Shown: piece by piece, positions 17,860 through 25,895 of the stretch
Numbering within the stretch: position 1 is the stretch's first letter
Layout: each line of letters starts with the position of its first letter
Source of the DNA: Saprospiraceae bacterium
GTDB taxonomy: Bacteria > Bacteroidota > Bacteroidia > Chitinophagales > Saprospiraceae
Length of the DNA stretch: 64,000 nucleotides
Direction of reading: 5' to 3'
Assembly: GCA_028285545.1 (NCBI GenBank)
Contig: JANQPA010000120.1
Location: 155,351-219,350 of the forward strand
Position numbers and translations under genes: made by a program
The notes under the pieces: generated by a model
What the model was told of the DNA's origin: nothing
What the model saw: only the letters and a program-made list of their open reading frames with translations
Database searches by the model: none

Positions 17860-18154
17860 AATTAGGCATAGACCTTAATTCAATGCTTTGGTATTGTTGG
17901 GAAATTAAGCTATAATTCCGATAATAATTCTGTTAAGAAATTGTTAGGCGAAAGGTATTTTGGCTAAAGGGTTTTAATCTAAATATCCAATTATATAGAT
18001 TACTAAATTTGTATTCTAACTCCTTGTGAATCAATCTTTCCAATTTAATCATCCTAGTGTAAAAAAAGAGTAAAATCGTTTTATTTATAGGTAATAAGTA
18101 CCTACCTTTGTGGTCAATTTAGAAACCACCTATAAAGAAGTAGTTTTGAGCACA
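17860..18154 (+). promoter_or_regulatory. atp operon leader and promoter region (-7 box TACCTTTG at 18103-18110)
   Basis: This 295-bp gap holds no gene. An exact TAnnTTTG box lies at 18103-18110, which would place transcription start near 18117 and translation at ATG 18155. The -33 position holds TTTT rather than TTTG, so the match is partial. The box overlaps a GTG (18110) that would otherwise extend atpB, arguing against that start. Confidence 0.55.
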
Positions 18155-19390
18155 ATGAATAGAGTATTTCTCACATCAATTTTTCTCTTGATTTTCTCAT
18201 TGCTGAACACAGCTATTTGGGCCTCAGATTCTGATGATGCCAAAGATGGAAAGAAGGAAGAATATGATCCGGTAGGAACTGTTGTGGAGCATATTGCGGA
18301 TGCAAATGAATTTCATATTTGGAAGGGAGTTCACATGCCATTACCCTGTATTCTTTATGCTCCAGGTTCAGGGTGGACATTTTTTATGACCAACAAACTG
18401 GATCACGGACATACCGCTGTTGATCGTTATGTTTTGAACCATGGTCGGGTAAATCGTATTGCAGATGATTCTTTTCCAATGGGAGAGGTTCACATTGAAG
18501 GAGTAGAGCATGTGGAAGAGCATCATACAGATGAAAATGGAGAAGAGGTTATAGAAGAAGTGGCTTATGCGGTATATCATGATCAAAAATATAAATTGGA
18601 GCATGCCAGTAAATGGGATGGGGGTGTTTTAGGAGGAGGAGTTACTTCCTTTTATGATTTTTCCATTACCAAGGTAGTCTTCACTATGTTGTTGGCTGCC
18701 GTCTTGCTTTGCTGGGTATTCTTTCTGGTTGCCCGGGGATATAAGAGAAATGATGGGAAAGCCCCTAAAGGTATCCAATCCTTTATCGAACCTATTTTTA
18801 TCTTCATGCGGGATGAGGTGACCATTCCAATGATTGGCGAAAAGCATTATGAGCGTTTCCAGCCATTCATTATGACACTGTTCTTTTTCATCCTGTTTTG
18901 TAATTTATTAGGATTGATTCCCTTCTTCCCAGGAAGTGCCAATGTAACAGGTAATATTGCCATCACCTTAGTTTTGGCAGTTTTCACTTTTATTGTGACT
19001 AATATCAATGGTAATAAACATTATTGGGAGCACATCTTCTGGATGCCAGGTATTCCTGCCTGGGTAAAATTAATCTTGACACCTGTAGAAGTTCTGAGTT
19101 TGATCATTAAGCCTTTTTCATTGATGATTCGTCTTTTTGCCAACATTTCGGCCGGGCACATCATCATTTTGAGTTTTGTAGGCTTGATCTTCTTGTTTGG
19201 AAATATGGGAGAGAACTTCGGAGGTGCTACCATAGGTGTTTTGTTGGGAGGAGTGTTTACAGCCTTTATGAACCTGATTGAATTGCTGGTGGCCTTTATC
19301 CAGGCTTTTGTATTTGCAATTCTTTCTGCTTCTTATATAGGAGCAGCTGTAGAAGATGCCCATCATGGTGATGAGGCGCATGCACATTAA
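18155..19390 (+). CDS. atpB: F0F1 ATP synthase subunit a
   Basis: From ATG 18155 the protein has 411 residues. It starts with a signal-like segment (MNRVFLTSIFLLIFSLLNTA), then about 130 extra-membrane residues rich in acidic and His residues, as is usual in Bacteroidota subunit a. The membrane core follows with five to six helices. The essential Arg is in LMIRLFANISAGH, and the last helices contain LIELLVAFIQAFVFAILSASYI. It forms the proton half-channels against the c ring. The C-terminus is a short His-rich tail. It is first in the operon and separated from atpE by 75 bp. Confidence 0.95.
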   Translation: MNRVFLTSIFLLIFSLLNTAIWASDSDDAKDGKKEEYDPVGTVVEHIADANEFHIWKGVHMPLPCILYAPGSGWTFFMTNKLDHGHTAVDRYVLNHGRVNRIADDSFPMGEVHIEGVEHVEEHHTDENGEEVIEEVAYAVYHDQKYKLEHASKWDGGVLGGGVTSFYDFSITKVVFTMLLAAVLLCWVFFLVARGYKRNDGKAPKGIQSFIEPIFIFMRDEVTIPMIGEKHYERFQPFIMTLFFFILFCNLLGLIPFFPGSANVTGNIAITLVLAVFTFIVTNINGNKHYWEHIFWMPGIPAWVKLILTPVEVLSLIIKPFSLMIRLFANISAGHIIILSFVGLIFLFGNMGENFGGATIGVLLGGVFTAFMNLIELLVAFIQAFVFAILSASYIGAAVEDAHHGDEAHAH

Positions 19391-19465
19391 AAGAATTTAA
19401 TAGTGTTTAAGTTGAAAGACTTATCACTTTCAATATTATTATTTAATCATATAAATCCTTAAGTA

Positions 19466-19666
19466 ATGGGAGCTATTGGAGCAGGAATTGCAGCACTAGG
19501 TGCCGGAGTAGGAATCGGATTGATCGGTGGCCACGCTATGGACGCGATTGCACGTCAGCCAGAAGCGATTGGTGACATTCGTTCAAACATGATCTTAACG
19601 GCAGCCCTTGTAGAAGGTGCGGCACTGTTTGGTATCGTTGTTGGTCTTTTGGCCAGCCTTGGATAG
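19466..19666 (+). CDS. atpE: F0F1 ATP synthase subunit c
   Basis: A 66-residue hairpin of two transmembrane helices: a Gly-rich first helix (IGAGIAALGAGVGIGLIGG), the polar loop ARQPE, and a second helix with the proton-carrying Glu50 in AALVEGAALFG. The ion site lacks the Gln/Ser-Thr set expected for sodium binding, so protons are likely. It is short for the family because almost nothing precedes the first helix; an in-frame stop two codons upstream (19460-19462) rules out a longer form. A palindrome with T run follows in the 215-bp gap before atpF. Confidence 0.95.
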   Translation: MGAIGAGIAALGAGVGIGLIGGHAMDAIARQPEAIGDIRSNMILTAALVEGAALFGIVVGLLASLG

Positions 19667-19783
19667 TCCATCAAGTGCAAAAATATCAATTGTTAAGCAG
19701 GACTGAAGCGGTTGGCTTTCAGTTCTGTTTGTCCCAATTTCATTAAGACAATTAAGTATTGTGACAAAATAAAATACATATTT

Positions 19784-19832
19784 AATATTAATGCTGCCGC
19801 CGGCCGGCGGCAGCATTAATATTGATTTTTTT
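19784..19832 (+). terminator. 40-nt perfect palindrome with T run inside the atp operon
   Basis: 19784-19803 is the exact reverse complement of 19804-19823 (core CTGCCGCCGGCCGGCGGCAG), followed by GATTTTTTT (19824-19832). It has the form of a strong intrinsic terminator yet lies between atpE and atpF, all on the same strand. It could reduce transcription of downstream genes relative to atpBE, or protect a processed atpBE transcript. Confidence 0.75.
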
Positions 19833-19881
19833 AACACTTACTTATTTGAAAAAATAAAACTTGCCTACAAATTTATAGATT

Positions 19882-20403
19882 ATGGTATCAAGTGTTTTTT
19901 TATCAAGTTTTCCTATACTTCTTCCTGACCCGGGACTGATCTTCTGGGCTTCTTTGATTTTCCTTGCAGTATATTTTTTCTTAGGCAGAGTAGCCCTCAA
20001 GCCTATTCAGAAGGCTTTGAAAAAAAGAGAAGACGATATCCAGGCTTCTTTAGATGAGGCGAAAAAAGCGCGTGAGGAGATGTCTAACCTGAAAGCGGAG
20101 AATGAAGAGCTATTGAGACAAGCTCAAGAGGAGCGTGCAGCTATTTTGAAAGAGGCTAAAGAAACCAAAGAAAATATTATCGCAGAAGCTAGAGATAAGG
20201 CCAAAGAAGAGGCTCAAAGAATTGTGACTAATGCGAAGGAAGAAATTGAAAACAAGCGCCTGGAAGTAATTACCAGCGTTAAAAATCAATTGGGTCTTTT
20301 GGCAATCGATATTGCTGAAAAATTGACAAGAAATGAACTGAAAGGGAATAAAGAACAGGAGACTCTTGCCAATACCTTGATTGACGAAATCAAATTCAAT
20401 TAA
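19882..20403 (+). CDS. atpF: F0F1 ATP synthase subunit b
   Basis: A 173-residue peripheral-stalk subunit. One membrane helix (about 15-35, GLIFWASLIFLAVYFFLG) is followed by the conserved LKPIQKALKKREDDI and a long charged coiled coil of Lys/Glu/Ala repeats to about residue 140. The C-terminal part contacts the delta subunit. It links the membrane a subunit to F1 and resists rotation. The gene is separated from atpE by a palindrome-containing gap and from atpH by 44 bp. Confidence 0.95.
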   Translation: MVSSVFLSSFPILLPDPGLIFWASLIFLAVYFFLGRVALKPIQKALKKREDDIQASLDEAKKAREEMSNLKAENEELLRQAQEERAAILKEAKETKENIIAEARDKAKEEAQRIVTNAKEEIENKRLEVITSVKNQLGLLAIDIAEKLTRNELKGNKEQETLANTLIDEIKFN

Positions 20404-20447
20404 GCTTCTGCAGATAGCTTATTTAATCGAACAAATTAACGCATCAC

Positions 20448-21017
20448 ATGTCTGTAGCAAGAATAGCATCGAGATATGCAAAAACATTGGTTGACCTGTC
20501 CATTCAGGCTGACAAACTAGAGCGCATCCTGGAAGATGTTGAATCTTTCAACCTTATGACGGATGAAAGCAAAGACTTCTATAATTTCTTGAAGACACCC
20601 ATCATCCACAAGGATAAAAAACAAAAGATCATTAAGAATCTTTTTGAAAAAAAGTACGATGATCTTACTATGCAGTTTTTGCTGCTACTTATCGCCAAGC
20701 ATAGAGAAATGTATTTGCCAGAAATAGCAGATGAGTTCATCCTTCAATATAAGGCGCTTAAGCATATTACCACCGTTAGGGTTACTTCTGCAGTCGAAAT
20801 GACGGAAGCTACTTTAAAAAAGATCGAAGCCACACTTAAAAAAGGCGAACTGGCTGATGAGACCATTGAGTTTGAAACCAAAATAGATCCCAGCCTGATC
20901 GGTGGTTTAATCATAGAATTTAAGGATCGGGTGTATGATGCCAGTATTTCACATAGATTAGATAATTATAAAAAAGACTTTGGAGAGAACCTTTATGTCT
21001 CCTTAGTTTCAAGATAA
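20448..21017 (+). CDS. atpH: F0F1 ATP synthase subunit delta
   Basis: The 189-residue protein has the OSCP/delta fold: an N-terminal helical bundle (SVARIASRYAKTLVDLSIQ, FYNFLKTPIIHKDKKQKII) and a C-terminal domain ending in the family signature IDPSLIGGLIIEFKDRVYDASISHRL. It joins the top of F1 to the b stalk. An 81-bp gap to atpA contains a weak AAAAAC/GTTTTT hairpin and T run (21027-21045). Confidence 0.93.
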   Translation: MSVARIASRYAKTLVDLSIQADKLERILEDVESFNLMTDESKDFYNFLKTPIIHKDKKQKIIKNLFEKKYDDLTMQFLLLLIAKHREMYLPEIADEFILQYKALKHITTVRVTSAVEMTEATLKKIEATLKKGELADETIEFETKIDPSLIGGLIIEFKDRVYDASISHRLDNYKKDFGENLYVSLVSR

Positions 21018-21098
21018 AGAATATTCAAAAACGAATCGTTTTTTTAAAAATTAAAATAACCAAACTGGGTAGTTACTCAGGCAGAAAAATTCAAAGGT

Positions 21099-22703
21099 AT
21101 GGTTGACGTAAGACCTGAAGAAATTTCAGAAATATTAAAACAACAAATATCCGGCTTTTCCTCAACCTCTGAATTAGAGGAATACGGAACCGTATTACAA
21201 GTAGGGGATGGAATTGCTCGTGTTTATGGTTTAACTAATGCACAAGCAGGGGAATTAGTTGAATTTACCACTGGTGTAAGAGCTATCGTGCTTAACCTGG
21301 AAGAAGATAATGTGGGGGTTGTATTAATGGGGCCAGGTGAAGGAATCCGTGAAGGATCCAGAGTCCAGCGCACCGGACGTATTGCTTCAATCGAAGTTGG
21401 AGATGGCTATGTAGGCCGTGTAGTGAATCCTCTGGGAAAACCAATTGATGGAAAAGGCGACATCACAGGTGATAAATATGAGATGCCTCTCGAACGTAAG
21501 GCACCGGGGGTAATCTTCCGTCAGCCGGTAAAAGAACCTTTACAAACTGGAATCAAAGCGATTGACTCAATGATTCCTATCGGTAGAGGACAGCGTGAGT
21601 TGATTATTGGTGACCGCCAGACTGGAAAAACAGCCGTGGCAGTTGATACCATCATTAACCAACGCGAATTTTATGAAAAAGGGGAACCAGTATACTGTAT
21701 TTATGTAGCTTCTGGACAGAAAGCCTCAACAGTGGCTCAGATTGCCAAAACTTTGGAAGATAATGGTGCCATGGATTACACCGTTATTGTTTCTGCTTCA
21801 GCTTCTGATCCTGCACCATTGCAGTTTTATGCTCCTTTTGCAGGTGCTGCTATCGGAGAGTTTTTCCGCGATACCGGACGTCCAGCCTTGATTGTTTATG
21901 ATGATTTATCTAAGCAGGCTGTTGCTTACCGTGAAGTATCCTTATTATTACGTCGTCCTCCAGGACGGGAAGCATATCCTGGTGATGTATTCTATCTTCA
22001 CTCTCGCTTGTTGGAGCGTGCAGCTAAGGTTATTGAGAATGATGATATCGCACGCGATATGAACGACTTGCCTGAATCATTAAAGGCAGCTAAAGATGCC
22101 AATGGAGAACCTCTTGTAAAAGGTGGTGGTTCATTGACAGCATTACCCATTATTGAAACTCAGGCCGGTGACGTTTCTGCCTATATCCCAACCAACGTAA
22201 TTTCCATTACGGATGGTCAGATTTTCTTGGAAACCAACTTGTTTAATGCCGGTGTTCGTCCAGCAATCAACGTGGGTATCTCTGTATCCCGTGTGGGTGG
22301 ATCTGCACAGATCAAGTCTATGAAAAAAGTAGCTGGTACCCTAAAACTGGATCAGGCTTCTTACCGTGAACTAGAAGCTTTCTCTAAGTTTGGATCTGAC
22401 CTGGATGCATCAACAATGGCTGTTTTGGAGAAAGGTAAGCGCAATGTGGAAATCTTGAAGCAACCTCAATATTCTCCTGTTGCCGTTGAAGAGCAAGTAG
22501 CCATCATTTATGCTGGTACTAATAACCTGTTAAAAGATGTGCCTGTTGATAAGGTAAATGAATTCGAAAATGTGTTCATCTCTACCTTAAAACAAAGACA
22601 TCCTGAAGTGTTGGAGTCATACAAAGCTGGTAAATTGACCGATGAGGCTAAAGATTTGACAAAAGCACTGGCCTTAGAATTGGCTTCTCAGTATAACAAA
22701 TAA
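21099..22703 (+). CDS. atpA: F0F1 ATP synthase subunit alpha
   Basis: A 534-residue nucleotide-binding, non-catalytic subunit of the F1 hexamer. It shows an N-terminal beta barrel (LQVGDGIARVYGL), a P-loop GDRQTGKTA (about residue 170), the PAPLQFYAPFAGAAIGEFFRDTGRPALIVYDDLSKQA region, and the alpha signature PPGREAYPGDVFYLHSRLLERAA containing the Arg finger segment. The length is normal. The beta subunit that should pair with it is not in this window. Confidence 0.97.
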   Translation: MVDVRPEEISEILKQQISGFSSTSELEEYGTVLQVGDGIARVYGLTNAQAGELVEFTTGVRAIVLNLEEDNVGVVLMGPGEGIREGSRVQRTGRIASIEVGDGYVGRVVNPLGKPIDGKGDITGDKYEMPLERKAPGVIFRQPVKEPLQTGIKAIDSMIPIGRGQRELIIGDRQTGKTAVAVDTIINQREFYEKGEPVYCIYVASGQKASTVAQIAKTLEDNGAMDYTVIVSASASDPAPLQFYAPFAGAAIGEFFRDTGRPALIVYDDLSKQAVAYREVSLLLRRPPGREAYPGDVFYLHSRLLERAAKVIENDDIARDMNDLPESLKAAKDANGEPLVKGGGSLTALPIIETQAGDVSAYIPTNVISITDGQIFLETNLFNAGVRPAINVGISVSRVGGSAQIKSMKKVAGTLKLDQASYRELEAFSKFGSDLDASTMAVLEKGKRNVEILKQPQYSPVAVEEQVAIIYAGTNNLLKDVPVDKVNEFENVFISTLKQRHPEVLESYKAGKLTDEAKDLTKALALELASQYNK

Positions 22704-22727
22704 TAGCAAAATATAAAACGCTGATAA

Positions 22728-23624
22728 ATGGCTGCTAATTTAAAAGAAGTACGCGAAAGGATTTCCACTGTAAATAATACCCAGCAGATTACCAAAGCAA
22801 TGAAAATGGTTTCTGCTGCCAAATTACGCAGAGCTCAACAGGCGATCCAACAAATGCGTCCTTATGCCAATAAATTAAATGAAATGCTCCGTAATATCCT
22901 TTCTAACCTGGAAGGGGAAAGCTCCTCTGCTTTCGCTCAGGAAAGACCAGTTGAGAAAGTTTGTATTGTGGTGGTAACATCTAATAGAGGTTTGTGTGGA
23001 GCATTTAATAACAATGTTTCTAAGGCTGCAGCTCAACTTGTTGAAGAAAAATATTCTGAGCAATATAATAGCGGTAACCTTCATATGGTCAATGTTGGAA
23101 AAAAAGGATATGAATACTTCAAAAAACGCTATCCTGACATCAACTATCACACCGATCATATTGCATTGTTTGATGACCTTAACTTTGATTCTATTTCCAA
23201 AGTATCACAAGCTTTGATGGATGGATTCCAAGAGGGAGAGTTTGATAAAGTGGAAGTTGCTTATGGTCAGTTTAAAAATGCGGCAGTCCAGTACGCTACC
23301 GTTGTTCAGTTTTTGCCTGTTGAAAAGCTGGAGGTGGAAGAAACTGGTAATCAGATGAAAGCAGACTATATTTTTGAGCCAAGCATGGAAGGATTATTAG
23401 AGCATCTCGTTCCCAGTATCCTCCAAACTCAATTTCAAAAATTTGTCTTAGATACACACGCATCAGAACATGGAGCTAGAATGACCGCAATGGATTCAGC
23501 TACCGAAAATGCCAACGAACTTCTAAAAGAACTGAAAATCTCGTATAACAAAGCCCGTCAGGAAGCCATCACCAAAGAAATTCTTGAAATCGTTGGTGGT
23601 GCTGCAGCTTTGGAGAACGGATAA
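22728..23624 (+). CDS. atpG: F0F1 ATP synthase subunit gamma
   Basis: A 298-residue rotor shaft. The N-terminal helix contains RERISTVNNTQQITKAMKMVSAAKLRRAQ, and the C-terminal helix has the family signature ATENANELLKELKISYNKARQEAITKEILEIVGGAAAL. These two form the coiled coil inside the alpha/beta ring. It is the last gene of the cluster here; atpD (beta) and atpC (epsilon) do not follow and must lie elsewhere, as is known in Bacteroidota. A hairpin terminator lies about 80 bp downstream. Confidence 0.96.
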   Translation: MAANLKEVRERISTVNNTQQITKAMKMVSAAKLRRAQQAIQQMRPYANKLNEMLRNILSNLEGESSSAFAQERPVEKVCIVVVTSNRGLCGAFNNNVSKAAAQLVEEKYSEQYNSGNLHMVNVGKKGYEYFKKRYPDINYHTDHIALFDDLNFDSISKVSQALMDGFQEGEFDKVEVAYGQFKNAAVQYATVVQFLPVEKLEVEETGNQMKADYIFEPSMEGLLEHLVPSILQTQFQKFVLDTHASEHGARMTAMDSATENANELLKELKISYNKARQEAITKEILEIVGGAAALENG

Positions 23625-23661
23625 CGTAAATTTAAAATGTCAACTTCCAGCACATCAGGAA

Positions 23662-23693
23662 TTTGATATTTTATTAAGACAAAATTACCTTTG
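23662..23693 (+). promoter_or_regulatory. Consensus Bacteroidota promoter TTTG-N20-TACCTTTG
   Basis: TTTG at 23662-23665, a 20-nt spacer and TACCTTTG at 23686-23693 match the known -33/-7 consensus exactly. Transcription would start near 23700, immediately ahead of the hairpin at 23704-23740. The downstream gene starts at 23756. Confidence 0.7.
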
Positions 23694-23703
23694 AATTATA
23701 TAG

Positions 23704-23745
23704 AAAGCTATTGTCGGATTAACCTTCCGATAATAGCTTTTTTTT
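23704..23745 (+). terminator. Hairpin with T run between atpG and the next gene
   Basis: A 15-bp stem (23704-23718 with 23726-23740, one G-T pair) is followed by eight T in total. It should terminate the atp operon, but it also lies directly after a consensus promoter, so it may attenuate the next gene. Confidence 0.75.
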
Positions 23746-23755
23746 ATTTTGTAAC

Positions 23756-24352
23756 ATGCAATTTCAGGAAAGTGATATCATTTTTAATTTTGATCCCATT
23801 TGGCATGCCAGAAAATATGATGATCATCGATTTTATAGTCGACTTAGTGGTGCCGGCCTAAAGGCTGTCGACTTTATTACCATATTGCATAATAGACAAC
23901 TTGTTTTCTGGGAAATAAAAAATTTTTCACGAAGAAAGCCAGAACTTAGACTCGATCCTCTCCAAAAAATAAAAGATAATCAAGAAACATTTGCCTTAGA
24001 TATGAGCCAAAAAGTAAAGGATACTTTTAGGGCATTGAATGCAATTCATCATTATTATAAAAGGAAATGGACTTATTATCCTCGCAAATGGCTCAAGCAA
24101 CATCTTTCCAACTCACAAAGAAACTGGTATTTTTGGTTTAGAGCCTATGAGCTATCATCTGCTCCTGAAAATTGTAAGTTTATCTTACTCGCAGAAACGG
24201 ATCAGGGAGATCAGCTGCCCGATTTTCAATGGCCTATACATAAAGAATTGAGCAGTCTTGTTTCAGAAACTAACATTTTCGACGTTTCGAGAGCTAACGA
24301 AATGGAGGGCATTCACATAAGCAGAGCCAATACATCGTTCCATCCACGATAA
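23756..24352 (+). CDS. Hypothetical protein, possible PD-(D/E)XK nuclease-like fold
   Basis: A 198-residue soluble protein that I do not recognise. Near the N-terminus it reads GAGLKAVDFITI, then a turn and LVFWEIKNFSRRKPE: an Asp followed about 14 residues later by ExK on a strand, the core pattern of the restriction-endonuclease-like superfamily. The rest is basic and aromatic (YYKRKWTYYPRKWLKQ). A later beta segment reads NCKFILLAETDQG. It stands alone behind a consensus promoter and hairpin, after the atp operon. A DNA-related role is only inference from the motif. Confidence 0.55.
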   Translation: MQFQESDIIFNFDPIWHARKYDDHRFYSRLSGAGLKAVDFITILHNRQLVFWEIKNFSRRKPELRLDPLQKIKDNQETFALDMSQKVKDTFRALNAIHHYYKRKWTYYPRKWLKQHLSNSQRNWYFWFRAYELSSAPENCKFILLAETDQGDQLPDFQWPIHKELSSLVSETNIFDVSRANEMEGIHISRANTSFHPR

Positions 24353-24447
24353 TTAACGATTCAACAAAAGCAAATTACAGTTCAATCAATAGTGGTCGAT
24401 TTTAATTTTAAAAGACCTCACCTTTGAAAAAATGAAAATTGATAAAG

Positions 24448-25836
24448 ATGAATCGCATAAGACCAATGTTCACATTACTGATTTTGTTGATACCCTTCAG
24501 TGCCTTTACTCAGCAAATCCTGGATCAATATATACAGAAGGCCCTGGAAAGTAACATCGCCCTCCAACGCAAAGAGCTATCCTATGCCAAAAGCCTCGAA
24601 GCTCTAAAAGAAGCCAAAGCCATGTTTTTACCCTCTTTGATGCTTGATGCCAGATATTCGGTGGCACAGGGCGGGCGGGCATTTGAATTTCCAGTTGGAG
24701 ATCTTATGAATCCTGTTTACTCCAACCTGAATTTAATCAACGGTATCAATCAGGCTACTACCCCGGATTATCCTACCATTGCCGAATACCCTCAAATTGA
24801 GAACCAACAAGTTAACTTCTTGCGGCAAACAGAACAGGAAACCAAATTGAGAGTGGTTTGGCCGGTATTGAACAATGCTATTCTAAATAATCAAAAAATA
24901 AAGGCCAATATGATGGAAGCGGAAGGCTTGTCGGTTCAGATTTACAAAAGAGAATTGGTCAAGGAAGTAAAAATCGCTTATTTTAATTACCTCAAAGCTA
25001 ATGCAGGACTGGATCTTTATGAAAACACTCTTAAGCTTTTGGAGGAAAATGTCAGAACTGCAAAGAGCCTGGTCGATAATCATAAGGCCACCATTGATGT
25101 AATATACTCAGCCGAAGCTCAGCAAAAGGCTGTAGAACAACAGTTGGCAACTGCTCAAAAAAATAAAAATGTAGCTGCCGCCTATTTTAACTTCCTGCTA
25201 AACCGCGAATATCAAGAAACTATCGAGTTGAGTGAAATTCAAAATCAACCGCTAGAAATACTTTCCATAGAGGAAGCTAGAAATCAAGCTTTCCGTTCGA
25301 GAGAGGAATTTCAACAACTGAATTATTTCCTGGCTGCTTCTCAAAATGATATAAAAAGAAACAAAGACCAGAATATACCTAATCTAAACCTGGTAGTGGA
25401 TTATGGAATACAAGGCACTAATTACTCCCTTAACAGAGATGCCGATTTTGTTATGGGGTCGGTTATTATGACATGGAATATTCTGGATTTTAAGAGAAAA
25501 CATCAAGTTCAGCAAGCTCATATTGCCAAAGCCGAAGTCAATATGCAAAAAAACGAAACCTATCAACAGATTGGTTTACAGGTAGTCAGTGCTTTTCATG
25601 AACTGGAAGCTTCCCGTAAATCCATTGAAGCTGCCAAGGCAGAGGTCCAATCTGCACGCCAGGCTTTTCGTCTTGTCAATAGAAAATATAAGCAAAATCA
25701 GGCCAACCAGGTCGCCTTTGTTGATGCTCGTACCCGACTTACCAATGCAGAACAAAATTTGATTATTTCTCGGTATGACTATCAAATTCAAATAGCGGAG
25801 TATGAACGGATTTTAGGAATGTATAAGTTTGAATAA
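24448..25836 (+). CDS. TolC family outer-membrane efflux channel
   Basis: From ATG 24448 the protein has about 462 residues, with a signal peptide ending near FSAFTQ. A TTG at 24439 would add only three residues. The mature part has the TolC/OEP repeat structure: two long alternating helical halves rich in Ala, Gln and Glu (ALKEAKAMFLPSLMLDARYSV; AKAEVQSARQAFRLVNRKYKQNQ). It forms the trimeric outer-membrane and periplasmic tunnel. It is first of a three-gene set with the adaptor (59 bp downstream) and RND pump. Confidence 0.9.
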   Translation: MNRIRPMFTLLILLIPFSAFTQQILDQYIQKALESNIALQRKELSYAKSLEALKEAKAMFLPSLMLDARYSVAQGGRAFEFPVGDLMNPVYSNLNLINGINQATTPDYPTIAEYPQIENQQVNFLRQTEQETKLRVVWPVLNNAILNNQKIKANMMEAEGLSVQIYKRELVKEVKIAYFNYLKANAGLDLYENTLKLLEENVRTAKSLVDNHKATIDVIYSAEAQQKAVEQQLATAQKNKNVAAAYFNFLLNREYQETIELSEIQNQPLEILSIEEARNQAFRSREEFQQLNYFLAASQNDIKRNKDQNIPNLNLVVDYGIQGTNYSLNRDADFVMGSVIMTWNILDFKRKHQVQQAHIAKAEVNMQKNETYQQIGLQVVSAFHELEASRKSIEAAKAEVQSARQAFRLVNRKYKQNQANQVAFVDARTRLTNAEQNLIISRYDYQIQIAEYERILGMYKFE

Positions 25837-25895
25837 TAACCAATCAACTTAAGCAGGTTTAAATAAAATTAAAATCAAAAATAAAGCAGATTATC

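Noticed and set aside
21027..21045. Hairpin with T run between atpH and atpA as a terminator
   Set aside because: The stem is AAAAAC/GTTTTT with almost no GC, too weak to call; kept only as a remark in the atpH entry.
24339..24426. CACCTTTG before the tolC-like gene as a -7 box
   Set aside because: The first base deviates from TAnnTTTG and no TTG is spaced 19-21 bp upstream, so evidence is too weak for a promoter call.
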